From an uncultured Eubacteriales bacterium (GTDB taxonomy: Bacteria; Bacillota; Clostridia; Oscillospirales; Acutalibacteraceae), in the NCBI GenBank assembly GCA_934454845.1, contig CAKSGV010000012.1, positions 1-57,468 of the forward strand: DNA of 57,468 nucleotides, written 5' to 3'. Of the stretch, positions 1 through 7,773 are shown piece by piece. The notes beneath the pieces are model-generated. The model saw only the letters and a program-made list of their open reading frames with translations. It searched no databases and was not told the origin of the DNA. Each line of letters opens with the position of its first letter. Positions within the stretch are counted from its first letter, which is position 1. Both the position numbers and the translations under genes were made by a program.

Positions 1-1
1 G

Positions 2-77
2 TCCCTTTTTTCGATGATTTTCTCTTTCTTTGCAAAAAAACAAAGCCCTCTTGTTGAGGACTTTGTCTACTGTCTGA
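2..77. repeat. Left copy of the terminal inverted repeat
   Basis: This stretch is the reverse complement of 57393-57468 with one mismatch in 76 bases. It contains an imperfect stem (ACAAAG...CTTTGT arms). Such a copy at both contig ends points to a dispersed repeat in this genome at which assembly stopped. It could also be the inverted terminus of a large element, but no transposase lies beside it. Confidence 0.8.
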
Positions 78-78
78 T

Positions 79-108
79 AGGAAGTAAAAACTAAGGTTTT
101 TACTTCCT
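79..108. terminator. Palindromic hairpin downstream of dapL
   Basis: Arms AGGAAGTAAAAAC and GTTTTTACTTCCT (13 bp, perfect) enclose a 4-nt loop just past the dapL stop. A T-rich run follows on the + side only, so the terminator role on the dapL strand is inferred from position. Confidence 0.45.
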
Positions 109-114
109 ATTTTA

Positions 115-1305
115 TTAAAATATTTTTTTAAGTCTGTTTACCGCTTCAACAGTGTTTTCTCTCGAGCCGAAAGAGGTCAACCTGAAATATCCCTCGCCTG
201 CGCTTCCGAAGCCTGCTCCCGGAGTTCCTACTATCTGTGCAGAGCTTAACAATTTATCGAAAAATTCCCACGAATCCATTTTACCCGGGCATTCAAGCCA
301 TAAATAAGGCGAGCATTCGCCGCCGGTAAATTTTATGTCTTTCTCTTTTAAAAGCTTTGAAAGAATTTGTGCGTTTTCAATATAGTAATCAACATTCTTT
401 TTGCATTCTTCAATTCCCTCAGGACTGAGTGCCGCCTGAGCGGCTTTTTGAATTATGTATGAAACGCCGTTAAACTTCGTCGCCTGCCTTCTCGCCCAAA
501 GCGAGGAAAGCTTTATTTCTCCGGCATAAAGTTCATCCGGGAAAACGCTCCACGCACATCTGACTCCCGTAAATCCTGCCATTTTTGAAAAACTGCAGAT
601 TTCCACGGCGCAAGTTCTTGCACCTTTGATTTCAAATATCGAATGTGGCAGATCTCCTTTGATGAAAGCTTCGTAAGCTGCATCAAAAATAATCAGCGAG
701 CCTGTTTCATTTGCAAAGTCCACCCAAGCTTTAAGTTCATCTTTGTTATACACAGCGCCCGTAGGATTATTAGGCGAGCAAAGATAAATTATATAGCTTT
801 TCTTTTCAATACCTGCCGGACTCGGCTTAAATCCGTTTTCCATATTTCCTTTCAGAAACTCGATCTTTCTTCCGCTCATCATATTGCTGTCAAGATAAAC
901 CGGATAAACGGGGTCCGGAATAAGTATCGGATTATCACCGAAGATCTCTACAATGTTTCCGGAGTCGCTTTTAGCGCCGTCGGAAATGAAGATTTCCGAA
1001 GGATCAATACTTATTTTGGAATTTCTTTTATAATAATCGGATACTGCTTCTCTTAAAAAAGCATATCCGTTATCATCGGGGTAGCCTTTAAATGTTTCAG
1101 CTTTTCCCATCTCGTCAGAAGCGGATTTAAGCGCTTTTACCACAGTTTCAGAAAGCGGAAGAGTAACATCGCCTATTCCTAAGCTTATAACCTTTTTATC
1201 GGGATTATTTGCCTTATATTCCGCAACCCTTTTTCCTATCTGAGAAAAAAGATAATTCTTTTTAAGATTTTTGTAATTTTCATTTGTTTTGATTTTAAGA
1301 CTCAT
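115..1305 (-). CDS. dapL: LL-diaminopimelate aminotransferase
   Basis: PLP-dependent fold-type I aminotransferase. In the DapL route to lysine and peptidoglycan it converts tetrahydrodipicolinate directly to LL-diaminopimelate with glutamate as amino donor. Visible family motifs are SLGIGDVT near the N-terminus, the cofactor-contacting SPNNPTG, the FDAAYEAFI segment and the lysine motif SFSKMAGFTG. The start at MSLKIKT gives about 396 residues, close to the usual DapL length; an in-frame ATG 18 nt upstream is less likely. It overlaps the end of dapF by 11 nt, so the two form one transcription unit covering consecutive steps of the same pathway. The aminotransferase class is certain. The DapL assignment rests on these motifs and on dapF next door. 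Confidence 0.93.
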   Translation of the reverse strand: MSLKIKTNENYKNLKKNYLFSQIGKRVAEYKANNPDKKVISLGIGDVTLPLSETVVKALKSASDEMGKAETFKGYPDDNGYAFLREAVSDYYKRNSKISIDPSEIFISDGAKSDSGNIVEIFGDNPILIPDPVYPVYLDSNMMSGRKIEFLKGNMENGFKPSPAGIEKKSYIIYLCSPNNPTGAVYNKDELKAWVDFANETGSLIIFDAAYEAFIKGDLPHSIFEIKGARTCAVEICSFSKMAGFTGVRCAWSVFPDELYAGEIKLSSLWARRQATKFNGVSYIIQKAAQAALSPEGIEECKKNVDYYIENAQILSKLLKEKDIKFTGGECSPYLWLECPGKMDSWEFFDKLLSSAQIVGTPGAGFGSAGEGYFRLTSFGSRENTVEAVNRLKKIF

Positions 1306-2152
1306 AAGAAAAAACTCCGTCATAAACTTTTTGAGCGCTGCCGCGCATATAAATATGTCCGTTTTGCATATAGGTTATTAAAAGGCTTCCGCCCAGTAAA
1401 TCCACTGTTATTTCTTCGCCGATTTTGCAGATTCCGTTTTTCACTGCCGCCGCAACACTGGCACAGGCACCTGTTCCGCAAGCGAGAGTTTCACCGCTGC
1501 CTCTCTCATAAACTCTCATTTCAAGCTCTTTTTCGGATATCACCTTAACAAATTCGGTGTTTACCCTTTGCGGAAAGATCTTAAAGTTTTCGAAATCAGG
1601 ACCAATTTCATTCAAATTAAGATTTTTCACTTCGTCGAGAAATATTACCGCATGCGGATTGCCCATCGAAACGGCGGTCATTTTATATTCTTTACCGCGT
1701 ATTTTCACAGGCATATTTATCATTTTTTCTTGATTGAAGATCACGGGAATTTTATCCGTTTCAAATTCCGGAACACCCATATCAACGCCTATTAATGCGG
1801 CTTTGCCGTCTTTTTCAGTGATTGCAAGTGTTTTTATGCCACTTAAAGTGTCAATAGTTATAACATCTTTTTTAACAATATTGTTATCATACAAATACTT
1901 GCCCACGCACCGAATCCCGTTACCGCACATCTTTCCCTCGCTACCGTCGGCATTGAACATCCGCATTTTCGCGTCTGCTTTTTGCGAAGGGCAGATAAGA
2001 ATTACTCCGTCACTCCCTACCGAGAAGTGCCTCGGCGACATCAAAACGGCAAGCTTTCCGGGATCGTCAATTTTTTCCTCAAAGCAGTTTATATAAATAT
2101 AATCATTTCCGATTCCGTGCATTTTAGTAAACTTTATTTCTTTTAAAGCCAT
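1295..2152 (-). CDS. dapF: Diaminopimelate epimerase
   Basis: Converts LL-diaminopimelate to the meso form used for lysine and peptidoglycan. The family's two catalytic cysteines are both present, in MCGNGIRC (first half) and ACGTGACA (near the C-terminus), and the N-terminal FTKMHGIGNDY signature is intact. The start chosen is MALKEIKF, about 285 residues, preceded by a TTTTAGGAG ribosome site. An in-frame ATG at 2182 would add ten residues not typical of the family. It is the first gene of a two-gene operon with dapL, driven by the promoter at 2194-2222. Confidence 0.95.
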   Translation of the reverse strand: MALKEIKFTKMHGIGNDYIYINCFEEKIDDPGKLAVLMSPRHFSVGSDGVILICPSQKADAKMRMFNADGSEGKMCGNGIRCVGKYLYDNNIVKKDVITIDTLSGIKTLAITEKDGKAALIGVDMGVPEFETDKIPVIFNQEKMINMPVKIRGKEYKMTAVSMGNPHAVIFLDEVKNLNLNEIGPDFENFKIFPQRVNTEFVKVISEKELEMRVYERGSGETLACGTGACASVAAAVKNGICKIGEEITVDLLGGSLLITYMQNGHIYMRGSAQKVYDGVFSYES

Positions 2153-2193
2153 TTTTGCTCGCACTCCTAAAATCCATAACATCTATATTTATA

Positions 2194-2222
2194 ATCTTAT
2201 CACCGACAAGTGGCTTTGTCAA
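2194..2222 (-). promoter_or_regulatory. Promoter of the dapF-dapL operon
   Basis: On the minus strand TTGACA (2217-2222) and TAAGAT (2194-2199) are separated by 17 nt, about 40 nt upstream of the chosen dapF start. Confidence 0.65.
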
Positions 2223-2234
2223 TAAACATTATGC

Positions 2235-2263
2235 TTGTAAAAAACAATAGCTTGTGGTATAAT
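2235..2263 (+). promoter_or_regulatory. Promoter of the GT2 glycosyltransferase gene
   Basis: TTGTAA (2235-2240), a 17-nt spacer and TATAAT (2258-2263), 30 nt before the start at 2293. It diverges from the dapF promoter. Confidence 0.65.
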
Positions 2264-2292
2264 TCATATATATTTATATTATGGGGGTATAT

Positions 2293-3192
2293 ATGTTAAA
2301 AACTTCTGTCGCTTTAACTGCTTTTAATGGGGAAGATTATATTGAAAAGCAGCTTATTTCGATAAGAGATCAGATCCGTAAGCCTGACGAGGTCGTTATA
2401 GTTGACGACGCATCTCAGGACTCCACGGCTCAAATTGCGGAAAAATTTATATCCGATAATAATCTTTCAAATTGGAAGCTTATTGTCAACAAAGAAAATC
2501 TCGGTATAGCAATGAATTTCAGAAAAGCTCTTTCCAATGTTACCGGAGATATAATATTTCTCTGCACTCAGAGCGATATCTGGTATGAGGATAAAATTGA
2601 AAGTATTTCAAGCCTGCTTGCTACAAATCCGAATATCAAGGCGGTAAACTGCGCTCACGAGCTTATTGACTCTGCGGGCAAGGACCTTGAATCAGACTAT
2701 CTCGGTGCCAGCGGAAGTGCCGCATCGAGGCTTTCAAAGACACCTATCTCGTCACTTTTGAATTTCAAGCCTTTCCCCTGCGGAACTCTAACGGTGCGAA
2801 GAGAAAACGCCGAAAAATACATCAGGCTATCGAAATGCAATTTAAAAACAGCTTTTGAGCTTGAGTGTGCCGCAGCTGCCGAAGAAGGACTTTATTTTTA
2901 CGACGCGCCTCTGATTCGCGTTCGTTTTGTTTCGGAAATTCCGATTCCAAGTCCGGTCGAATCGGCGGAATTCCAGCTTGAAGCAGCAAAATCTATCTTA
3001 TCGATAACAGGAATTGAAAAATACTGCATAAACTGTTCAAACAGATTAACCGCGCTTAAAAACAGATCCCTTTTCGGTATAATCGGATTATATTTTAAAA
3101 GGGATTACAGGTATCTGCTCCCTCTTAAAGTACGGTTTAACGATTTGATTTATGTTTTAAAATCAGAAAAAAGCAAAAAGGCCGAAGTTTAA
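2293..3192 (+). CDS. Family 2 glycosyltransferase
   Basis: GT-A fold glycosyltransferase of about 299 residues. The N-terminal strand SVALTAFNGEDYIEKQL and the following VVIVDDASQDSTAQIA match the nucleotide-sugar binding start of GT2 enzymes. QSDIW stands where the DXD-type metal motif is expected, as in rhamnosyltransferase-like members. The start at 2293 is favoured over the ATG at 2281 because the GGGGGT at 2283-2288 is then a well-placed ribosome site. It is a single-gene unit ending in a bidirectional terminator. The sugar and acceptor cannot be told; cell-wall polysaccharide or glycoprotein modification is the usual role. Confidence 0.85.
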   Translation: MLKTSVALTAFNGEDYIEKQLISIRDQIRKPDEVVIVDDASQDSTAQIAEKFISDNNLSNWKLIVNKENLGIAMNFRKALSNVTGDIIFLCTQSDIWYEDKIESISSLLATNPNIKAVNCAHELIDSAGKDLESDYLGASGSAASRLSKTPISSLLNFKPFPCGTLTVRRENAEKYIRLSKCNLKTAFELECAAAAEEGLYFYDAPLIRVRFVSEIPIPSPVESAEFQLEAAKSILSITGIEKYCINCSNRLTALKNRSLFGIIGLYFKRDYRYLLPLKVRFNDLIYVLKSEKSKKAEV

Positions 3193-3215
3193 AAGCTTCG
3201 GCCTTGATTTTATTT
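3175..3215. terminator. Bidirectional terminator between convergent genes
   Basis: Arms AAGGCCGAAG (3178-3187) and CTTCGGCCTT (3196-3205) form a strong stem that overlaps the glycosyltransferase stop codon. T-rich sequence follows on both strands, so it also serves the dehydrogenase gene ending at 3214. Confidence 0.85.
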
Positions 3216-4245
3216 AAAAGCACTTATCTCCCGCTTTTCTTTTGCAGTCCTCAATTTTTCCGCACCTGTAACAAAGCTCATTTTTGCAGGTGCCGCTCTT
3301 ATCAATTTCTAAAATGTTTTCAATAGTAGTCTGAGCAATATTTGCAAGCGCTTCCCTGGTTAAAAACGCCTGGTGAGAAGTAACTATAACATTAGGCATT
3401 GAAATAAGTCTTGCAAGAACATCGTCGTCGATAATATGGCCCGATCTGTCTTCAAAGAAGATATCGGATTCCTCCTCATAAACATCAAGGCAGGCAGCTC
3501 CAACCTTTCTTGATTTTATTCCCTCAAGCAGCGCCTCGGCGTCAATTAAAGCTCCTCTTGAAGTGTTTATTATCGCTACTCCCTTTTTCATTTTATCTAT
3601 AGCCTCTGAATCAATGAGGTGCATAGTTTCATTAGTGAGAGGGCAATGAAGGGAAATAATATCGCTTTCTTTTAAAAGCTCGTCCATTGTCACATATTTA
3701 ACGTTATCTATTTCTGCAGGATATTTATCGTATGCTAAAATATTTATTCCGAAGCCTTTGCAGATATCTATGAATACTCTTCCTATTTTACCTGTTCCGA
3801 CTACTCCGACGGTTTTACCGTGAAGATCAAAGCCGGTGAAATTATTAAGGCTGAAATTAAAATCTCTTGTTCTGATATAAGCTTTATGAATTCGTCTTAT
3901 AGAGGTAAGAAGCATAGCTATTGCGTGCTCCGCAACCGCATAGGGCGAATAGGCAGGTACTCTTGCAACATGCAGCTTTTTATATGCATATTTGATATCA
4001 ACATTGTTGTATCCCGCACACCTTAAAGCTATCATTCTAACGTTTTGCTCGCATAGTCCGTCAATAACCTCCTTGTTTACTTCATCGTTAACAAAAACGC
4101 AAACGCCCTCACAGCCGGATGCAAGCTTAACGGTATCGGCGTTTAATTTTGTTTCATAAAACTTAAGCTCGATACCCGCGTCTTCGGCAGGTTTTTTAAA
4201 AGCCTCTACATCGTAAGGCTTTGCGTCAAAAAAAGCAATTTTCAT
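3214..4245 (-). CDS. D-isomer-specific 2-hydroxyacid dehydrogenase (D-lactate dehydrogenase-like)
   Basis: NAD-dependent reductase of 2-oxoacids, most likely pyruvate to D-lactate. The Rossmann motif VGVVGTGKIGR, the RCAGYNNVD segment with the catalytic Arg region, and the LTNETMHLI and TSRGALID motifs follow the family order; EEESD and TSHQAFLT carry the Glu and His regions. The start at 4245 has AAAAAGGAG placed correctly. After the catalytic domain there is an unusual C-terminal extension with four cysteines near the end (C..LCYRC...DC) plus a final Cys, not normal for D-LDH. It lies 13 nt downstream of trxA and is probably cotranscribed, suggesting a redox link. Substrate is inferred. Confidence 0.82.
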   Translation of the reverse strand: MKIAFFDAKPYDVEAFKKPAEDAGIELKFYETKLNADTVKLASGCEGVCVFVNDEVNKEVIDGLCEQNVRMIALRCAGYNNVDIKYAYKKLHVARVPAYSPYAVAEHAIAMLLTSIRRIHKAYIRTRDFNFSLNNFTGFDLHGKTVGVVGTGKIGRVFIDICKGFGINILAYDKYPAEIDNVKYVTMDELLKESDIISLHCPLTNETMHLIDSEAIDKMKKGVAIINTSRGALIDAEALLEGIKSRKVGAACLDVYEEESDIFFEDRSGHIIDDDVLARLISMPNVIVTSHQAFLTREALANIAQTTIENILEIDKSGTCKNELCYRCGKIEDCKRKAGDKCF

Positions 4246-4258
4246 AAGTTTCTCCTTT

Positions 4259-4576
4259 TTATTCGGCATTTATGAATTTTTCCAAAGAATCTTTATCCTT
4301 ATAGCCTACAAAGCTATCGGCAATCTCGCCGTTTTTCATTAGAAATACTGCCGGTATATTCTCAATTCCGAATTTTTGTGTAAGCTCAGGCTCGTCATCG
4401 ACATTGACCTTGCAGACTTTAATTTTACCGTCATATTCGTCGGATATTTCCTCCAATACCGGGGCGAGCATAGAGCAAGGGCCGCACCAATCGGCATAAA
4501 AATCTATTAAAACCGGCTCGTTGCTTTTCAATACTTCTTCTTCAAAATTTTTATTATTTAAAATTATTTCTGACAT
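4259..4576 (-). CDS. trxA: Thioredoxin
   Basis: A 105-residue single-domain thioredoxin with the redox site WCGPC, the preceding LIDFYADWCGPC strand, and the cis-proline region GIENIPAVFLM. It reduces protein disulfides in the cytoplasm using thioredoxin reductase, which is not in this window. GGAGAAAAC precedes the start. It is the first gene of an apparent pair with the downstream dehydrogenase. Confidence 0.95.
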   Translation of the reverse strand: MSEIILNNKNFEEEVLKSNEPVLIDFYADWCGPCSMLAPVLEEISDEYDGKIKVCKVNVDDEPELTQKFGIENIPAVFLMKNGEIADSFVGYKDKDSLEKFINAE

Positions 4577-4652
4577 TATTGTTTTCTCCTTTTCTTTTTT
4601 TATTATTCTAACACATTTTAATCGATTTTACTATAAATTTTGATAATTAAAC

Positions 4653-4681
4653 TTGACATAACTTCAAATTTATTATATAAT
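4653..4681 (+). promoter_or_regulatory. Promoter of tRNA-Trp
   Basis: TTGACA (4653-4658), 17 nt, TATAAT (4676-4681), ending 25 nt before the tRNA. It is a perfect consensus promoter. Confidence 0.85.
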
Positions 4682-4706
4682 CATAAGGCGCTCAAAAAAA
4701 GAATAT

Positions 4707-4782
4707 AGGGGTATAGCTCAGCTGGTAGAGCATCGGTCTCCAAAACCGAGTGCCGAGGGTTCAAGTCCTTCTGCCCCTGCCA
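4707..4782 (+). tRNA. tRNA-Trp (anticodon CCA)
   Basis: A 76-nt cloverleaf with encoded CCA. The acceptor arm AGGGGTA pairs with TGCCCCT (one G-U pair), the D arm is GCTCAGCTGGTAGAGC, the anticodon loop is CTCCAAA and the T arm contains GGTTCAAGTCC. Its 3' 45 nt are repeated at 21158-21202, so an integrative element uses this gene as its attachment site and keeps it functional. Confidence 0.97.
4738..4782 (+). repeat. attL: 3' half of tRNA-Trp
   Basis: Identical over 45 bp to 21158-21202; identity stops at 4737 and 4783. The repeat restores the whole tRNA 3' end, including CCA, after integration. Confidence 0.9.
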
Positions 4783-4784
4783 GT

Positions 4785-4826
4785 GGAAAACGGCTCAACC
4801 ATGCGGTTTTGAGCCGTTTTCCTTTT
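4785..4826 (+). terminator. Terminator downstream of tRNA-Trp, inside the element
   Basis: Arms GGAAAACGGCTCAA (4785-4798) and TTGAGCCGTTTTCC (4809-4822), followed by TTTTG. The element brings its own terminator; the original chromosomal one is probably the hairpin at 21209-21262. Confidence 0.8.
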
Positions 4827-4931
4827 GCTGTTTAAGCTTGGAACACGGTCTGTTTTGCCGCATTTTGATACCCAAAACAGGTGCGGATTTTCCATCCGGC
4901 GGCATACGCTTACAACGATTCCGTCTGCTAC

Positions 4932-4950
4932 ATCATCAATAAAGCATCAA
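4932..4950. repeat. Arm-type repeat A, left copy
   Basis: ATCATCAATAAAGCATCAA occurs here and at 21058-21076, same orientation, inside each end of the element. A candidate integrase or excisionase arm-binding site. Confidence 0.6.
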
Positions 4951-4956
4951 TTTTTT

Positions 4957-4983
4957 AGCTCCGACTGGATATCAGCCGGAGCT
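4957..4983. terminator. Terminator downstream of the integrase gene
   Basis: Arms AGCTCCG (4957-4963) and CGGAGCT (4977-4983). T-runs lie on both sides, so it can serve the integrase gene on the minus strand. Confidence 0.6.
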
Positions 4984-4998
4984 TTTCTTTGTTTACTG
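4984..4998. repeat. Arm-type repeat B, left copy
   Basis: TTTCTTTGTTTACTG is found here and at 21003-21017 in the same orientation. With repeat A it forms a pair of motifs near each attachment site. Confidence 0.5.
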
Positions 4999-5014
4999 CG
5001 ATATAAATTTTGAC

Positions 5015-6226
5015 TTAAATCTCAAAGCCCTCGGTTATACCGTTAAGCCTCGAAGTATCCTTTTTCACATAGTAGAGCTCAGTTATCTGCGAAGTTGAAT
5101 GTCCGAGTAAATCAGCTACTTGTCTTGGCGATAGCGCCTTAATCGTTCCGTCCGGCTGCTTTTGTCCGTTTACTAAGTTTGTGGCGAATGTGTGCCGCAG
5201 GCTGTGCAAGCCTTTTTGTTCAATTCCTGCTGCCTTTAGTATGCGGTAAAATCTTTTTCGCAGATTGACAGGTTTTGTGTAATCACCTTTCTCGTCGCAC
5301 ACAAGGGGCGTATTTTCGCCGAAATAGGCTTCTTTGCGCAGATCCTCGATCATATCCATTGCCGTCCGGTTCAGTGGCACTGTGCGCTTACTGGTGGCGC
5401 TTTTAGGCTTTCCGACTTTTATCTTCATTGCCGCTTTCCCAACACCGTCACGGTTTACAATTTCTTTTACGCCTTGCCTTACAGTAAGCGTTTTATTTTC
5501 AAGGTCAATGTCACTGTTAAGCAATCCGAGCACCTCTCCGGTACGCAGTCCGGTATTTAACATTAAAATATATGCAGCTGCTTGCTGATATCTTCGTTTG
5601 CCATCTTTGAAGGTGCTGAATGCTTCTGCTTTGAATTTTTCAATTTCCTCCGGAGTGAAAATTGTTACTGTTTCGCATTCAGGTAAATTCTCTTTATTCT
5701 GTGCCGACAGGAAATTACTCTTTTTAATCATTTCGATGTTTGCCATAGGATTTTTCGGTATCATTTCCTCTTGATAAAGATACCGGAAGTATTCGTTCAG
5801 TACCACATAGGCTTTTTTGACGGTGGTGTAAGCATAATTTTTGTTCATCCAATAATTAAGTAGATTTTTTATATCTGCCGCTGTAACATCTCCGACAGCT
5901 TTCTTGCCGAGCAGCGGATATATCTGATTTTTAGCACTGCATTCGCATCGGTCATAGGTGGTTTGTTCTACTGACGGGAATTTGAACACTTGCAGCCAAT
6001 TTTGCATGCTCTCTTGCAGAGTTTTCTTAGACTCGTCAGATTCAGCCACTTGATTTTCAAAGTCTGCAATGTACTGGGTTATCTTTTTATTAACCTCTGC
6101 TTTAGTCGTACCGGAAAAGCTTTTCCGTTTTCTCTTGCCGTGTTCGTCCATATACCATACTACGCCGCACCACCGACCGTCTGTACGCTTAAACGCATTG
6201 CCGTTTGTTAACAGTTTTTTCTGCAT
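5015..6226 (-). CDS. int: Tyrosine integrase of the tRNA-Trp element
   Basis: Phage/Tn916-type site-specific recombinase of about 403 residues, expected to act on the 45-bp tRNA-Trp attachment site. An N-terminal AP2-like arm-binding domain (GRWCGVVWYMDEHGKRKRKSF) is followed by a SAM-like core-binding domain and the catalytic domain. Catalytic residues are visible in order: Arg in NTGLRTGEVLGL, the HSLRHTFAT box, His in LLGHST and the nucleophile Tyr in ITELYYV. The start at 6226 has AAAGGAG in front; an upstream in-frame ATG lacks a site. It sits 230 bp from attL, as usual for tRNA-targeting integrases, and is read toward the tRNA. Confidence 0.95.
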   Translation of the reverse strand: MQKKLLTNGNAFKRTDGRWCGVVWYMDEHGKRKRKSFSGTTKAEVNKKITQYIADFENQVAESDESKKTLQESMQNWLQVFKFPSVEQTTYDRCECSAKNQIYPLLGKKAVGDVTAADIKNLLNYWMNKNYAYTTVKKAYVVLNEYFRYLYQEEMIPKNPMANIEMIKKSNFLSAQNKENLPECETVTIFTPEEIEKFKAEAFSTFKDGKRRYQQAAAYILMLNTGLRTGEVLGLLNSDIDLENKTLTVRQGVKEIVNRDGVGKAAMKIKVGKPKSATSKRTVPLNRTAMDMIEDLRKEAYFGENTPLVCDEKGDYTKPVNLRKRFYRILKAAGIEQKGLHSLRHTFATNLVNGQKQPDGTIKALSPRQVADLLGHSTSQITELYYVKKDTSRLNGITEGFEI

Positions 6227-6485
6227 AAAAATTCTCCTTTCCAAGCACTACACAATACCACACTCTTTTCCGAATATCCAGCAAAATCCGCGGGAATTTC
6301 AGCGACCCCTAAATCAGCGAGGTTAAAATTCGAGCAACTCCTAAATCACAGTTTTTGTTGTCATCCGTAAAAGCCGCGAAAATCCTTGTGCGGTCGGCGT
6401 TGCCGTCTACTGTTTCCTGCGAGGGGAAAGCAAGGCAACCCCTCGCTTTCTCCTGCTTATTTTCGGACGAGCCGTAAGACAGCCG
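6227..6485. other. Gap between integrase and HTH gene
   Basis: About 260 nt with no supported gene. A G+C-rich stretch around 6370-6480 has short ORFs on the plus strand, but they lack ribosome sites and run against the operon, so they are treated as noncoding. Confidence 0.5.
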
Positions 6486-6926
6486 TTAAACCGCCGATTT
6501 TTCATGTTTACGGCCAAATTCAGCGAACTTTTCCAAAGCTGCCTGACACCGTGTTTCTTCGTGCAGTCGTATCAGTTGTTCTTCGTAATACTGCTCTATT
6601 GCTTCCGCAATCGGGCGTATTGTATAGCGCAAATTACCGTTGCGCTTTTCTCCTTTTTGGGTGATGACGGAGGTTGGTTCAGCAGTAATCAGCCGCTTTT
6701 CAATCAGGCTTTCCACATATTTTTTAACAGTGTTTTTGCTCATGCAGACAGCATTACCGATCGTTTTGTAGCTTGGATGGCACTGAAAGGTTTTTCGGTT
6801 TTCGCATCGGAGCAGATACGCATAGACAGCAATCTCACCGCTGCTCAGTCCCAAACAAAATATTTCATTCGGAACGGGAAAATAATCCTTTAGTGCGTCC
6901 CGTTTCGGATAGCAGCCATATTTCAT
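6486..6926 (-). CDS. Winged-helix/HTH protein of an integrative element
   Basis: A 146-residue protein with a helix-turn-helix region (SYKTIGNAVCMSKNTVKKYV, then a wing) of the kind found in replication-initiator N-terminal domains and conserved between the integrase and excisionase genes of Clostridia elements. It overlaps the excisionase gene by 4 nt (ATGA), so the two are translationally coupled. Likely roles are control of excision genes or a replication function for the excised circle; the sequence does not decide. It lacks the longer C-terminal part of a full RepA-like initiator. Confidence 0.7.
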   Translation of the reverse strand: MKYGCYPKRDALKDYFPVPNEIFCLGLSSGEIAVYAYLLRCENRKTFQCHPSYKTIGNAVCMSKNTVKKYVESLIEKRLITAEPTSVITQKGEKRNGNLRYTIRPIAEAIEQYYEEQLIRLHEETRCQAALEKFAEFGRKHEKSAV

Positions 6927-7132
6927 TTACCGCCTCCCGAATGTTCGTCCACCCACCTGCGGAACTTTTCTTTTTCAACGAGCTTGCGGTTTCCTACCTT
7001 GAAAGTCGGAAAATCTTTTTCCTGCATCAGCTCGTATGCCGAAGAGATAGCAATGCCGAGCGCTTTTGAAATTATTTCGGCATTTAAGTACAGCGGCAGA
7101 TCTTCATAACTTTTGTAGATCGGTGTTTTCAT
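6923..7132 (-). CDS. xis: Excisionase-type HTH protein
   Basis: A 69-residue MerR-like DNA-binding protein of the excisionase family. Recognition features are LNAEIISKALGIAISSAYELM (HTH) and FPTFKVGNRKLVEKEKFRRWV (wing and second helix). The start at 7132 has GGAGGG in front. As a recombination directionality factor it should bias the integrase toward excision. It is the first gene of xis-HTH-int and lies downstream of a strong promoter and a terminator-like leader. Confidence 0.85.
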   Translation of the reverse strand: MKTPIYKSYEDLPLYLNAEIISKALGIAISSAYELMQEKDFPTFKVGNRKLVEKEKFRRWVDEHSGGGK

Positions 7133-7162
7133 ATTTAACCCTCCAAATTGTTTTCGGCGGAT

Positions 7163-7230
7163 CAAAACAAAAAGACCCGCACTTCAAATCACGATGCGTA
7201 ATTGCATCGGCGATTATGTAAGTGCGAGTC
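7163..7230 (-). terminator. Terminator-like leader before xis (attenuator candidate)
   Basis: In minus-strand order, GACTCGCACTT pairs with AAGTGCGGGTC (one mismatch) with an inner stem CGATGC/GCATCG, followed by TCTTTTTGTTTT. It lies between the promoter and the xis ribosome site, so xis expression should need read-through. Confidence 0.7.
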
Positions 7231-7280
7231 CGAAACTCAAAATTGGATTTTTACTTATTCAGTTGTCCTTAACTGTATGC

Positions 7281-7309
7281 AGTATAACATACCGCGAAAG
7301 TTTTGTCAA
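7281..7309 (-). promoter_or_regulatory. Promoter of xis-HTH-int
   Basis: TTGACA (7304-7309), 17 nt, TATACT (7281-7286) on the minus strand. It shares TTGACAAAACTTT with the mob operon promoter at 23593-23621. Confidence 0.8.
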
Positions 7310-7408
7310 GGTTTTGAGCAGTTCAGTGAATTTTTCAGCCGTTTTGGGGAATACTGTTTTCTTTGTTTTCTGCGGGGCAGGTTTTAAACGCACCACGGCA
7401 GAGAAGAA

Positions 7409-7522
7409 TTACATTTCCTCTTCCGTTTCTGTGCGGTTCATAACTTCAACCATGATCTGCACTGCCAAGCTGAATCCGTCGGCAAAGACCTCACACGCAA
7501 GAATTTTATATATGGGTTTAAT
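7409..7522 (-). CDS. Possible small protein upstream of the xis promoter
   Basis: An open frame of 37 codons beginning at a non-standard ATT codon, encoding KPIYKILACEVFADGFSLAV and an acidic tail. The composition looks protein-like and similar short acidic proteins are common in such elements, but there is no clear ribosome site or ATG, so it may be a remnant. Confidence 0.25.
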   Translation of the reverse strand: MKPIYKILACEVFADGFSLAVQIMVEVMNRTETEEEM

Positions 7523-7540
7523 GCTCTAATTTGTTTTTGT

Positions 7541-7573
7541 GTACCGATTTTGTCACATAAGTTGTGATATTCT
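7541..7573 (+). promoter_or_regulatory. Cargo promoter with GTACCGA element (operon 1)
   Basis: GTACCGA (7541-7547), exactly 20 nt, then TATTCT (7568-7573). No standard -35 box is present. The same arrangement occurs at 12724-12756 and 17899-17931. TCACATAAGTTGTGA inside the spacer is a perfect 5-bp-arm palindrome. Confidence 0.6.
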
Positions 7574-7605
7574 GTTTTTACAACAAAATTAAGGAGCAAT
7601 GTAAA

Positions 7606-7767
7606 ATGAAAATTGAGGTTCAGTATTATCCGCTTGAAAACTGCAGCGGAAACTTATGTAAAATTATTGTAGAAACAACCGATTACGAATCGGCAGCACA
7701 AATAGTTATGAATATGTTTAATATTCCGCGAAGTAATATTTATTCGGTAAATTCCTATATAGGGTGA
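7606..7767 (+). CDS. Small protein, unknown function
   Basis: A 53-residue protein starting at MKIEVQYYPL with AAGGAG 9 nt upstream; the longer frame from 7564 has no ribosome site. It ends 6 nt before the next gene, so it is first in a four-gene operon with the 141-residue protein, the Sel1 protein and the BC1881-like protein. No family is recognised. Confidence 0.6.
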   Translation: MKIEVQYYPLENCSGNLCKIIVETTDYESAAQIVMNMFNIPRSNIYSVNSYIG

Positions 7768-7773
7768 TTTTAC

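Noticed and set aside
643..1056. Plus-strand ORF over dapL
   Set aside because: No ribosome site and no protein-like pattern; it is the complement of a well-supported gene.
4825..5013. 62-codon plus-strand ORF between tRNA-Trp and the integrase gene
   Set aside because: It runs over the terminator at 4957-4983 and repeats A and B, with no ribosome site; treated as part of the attachment-site region.
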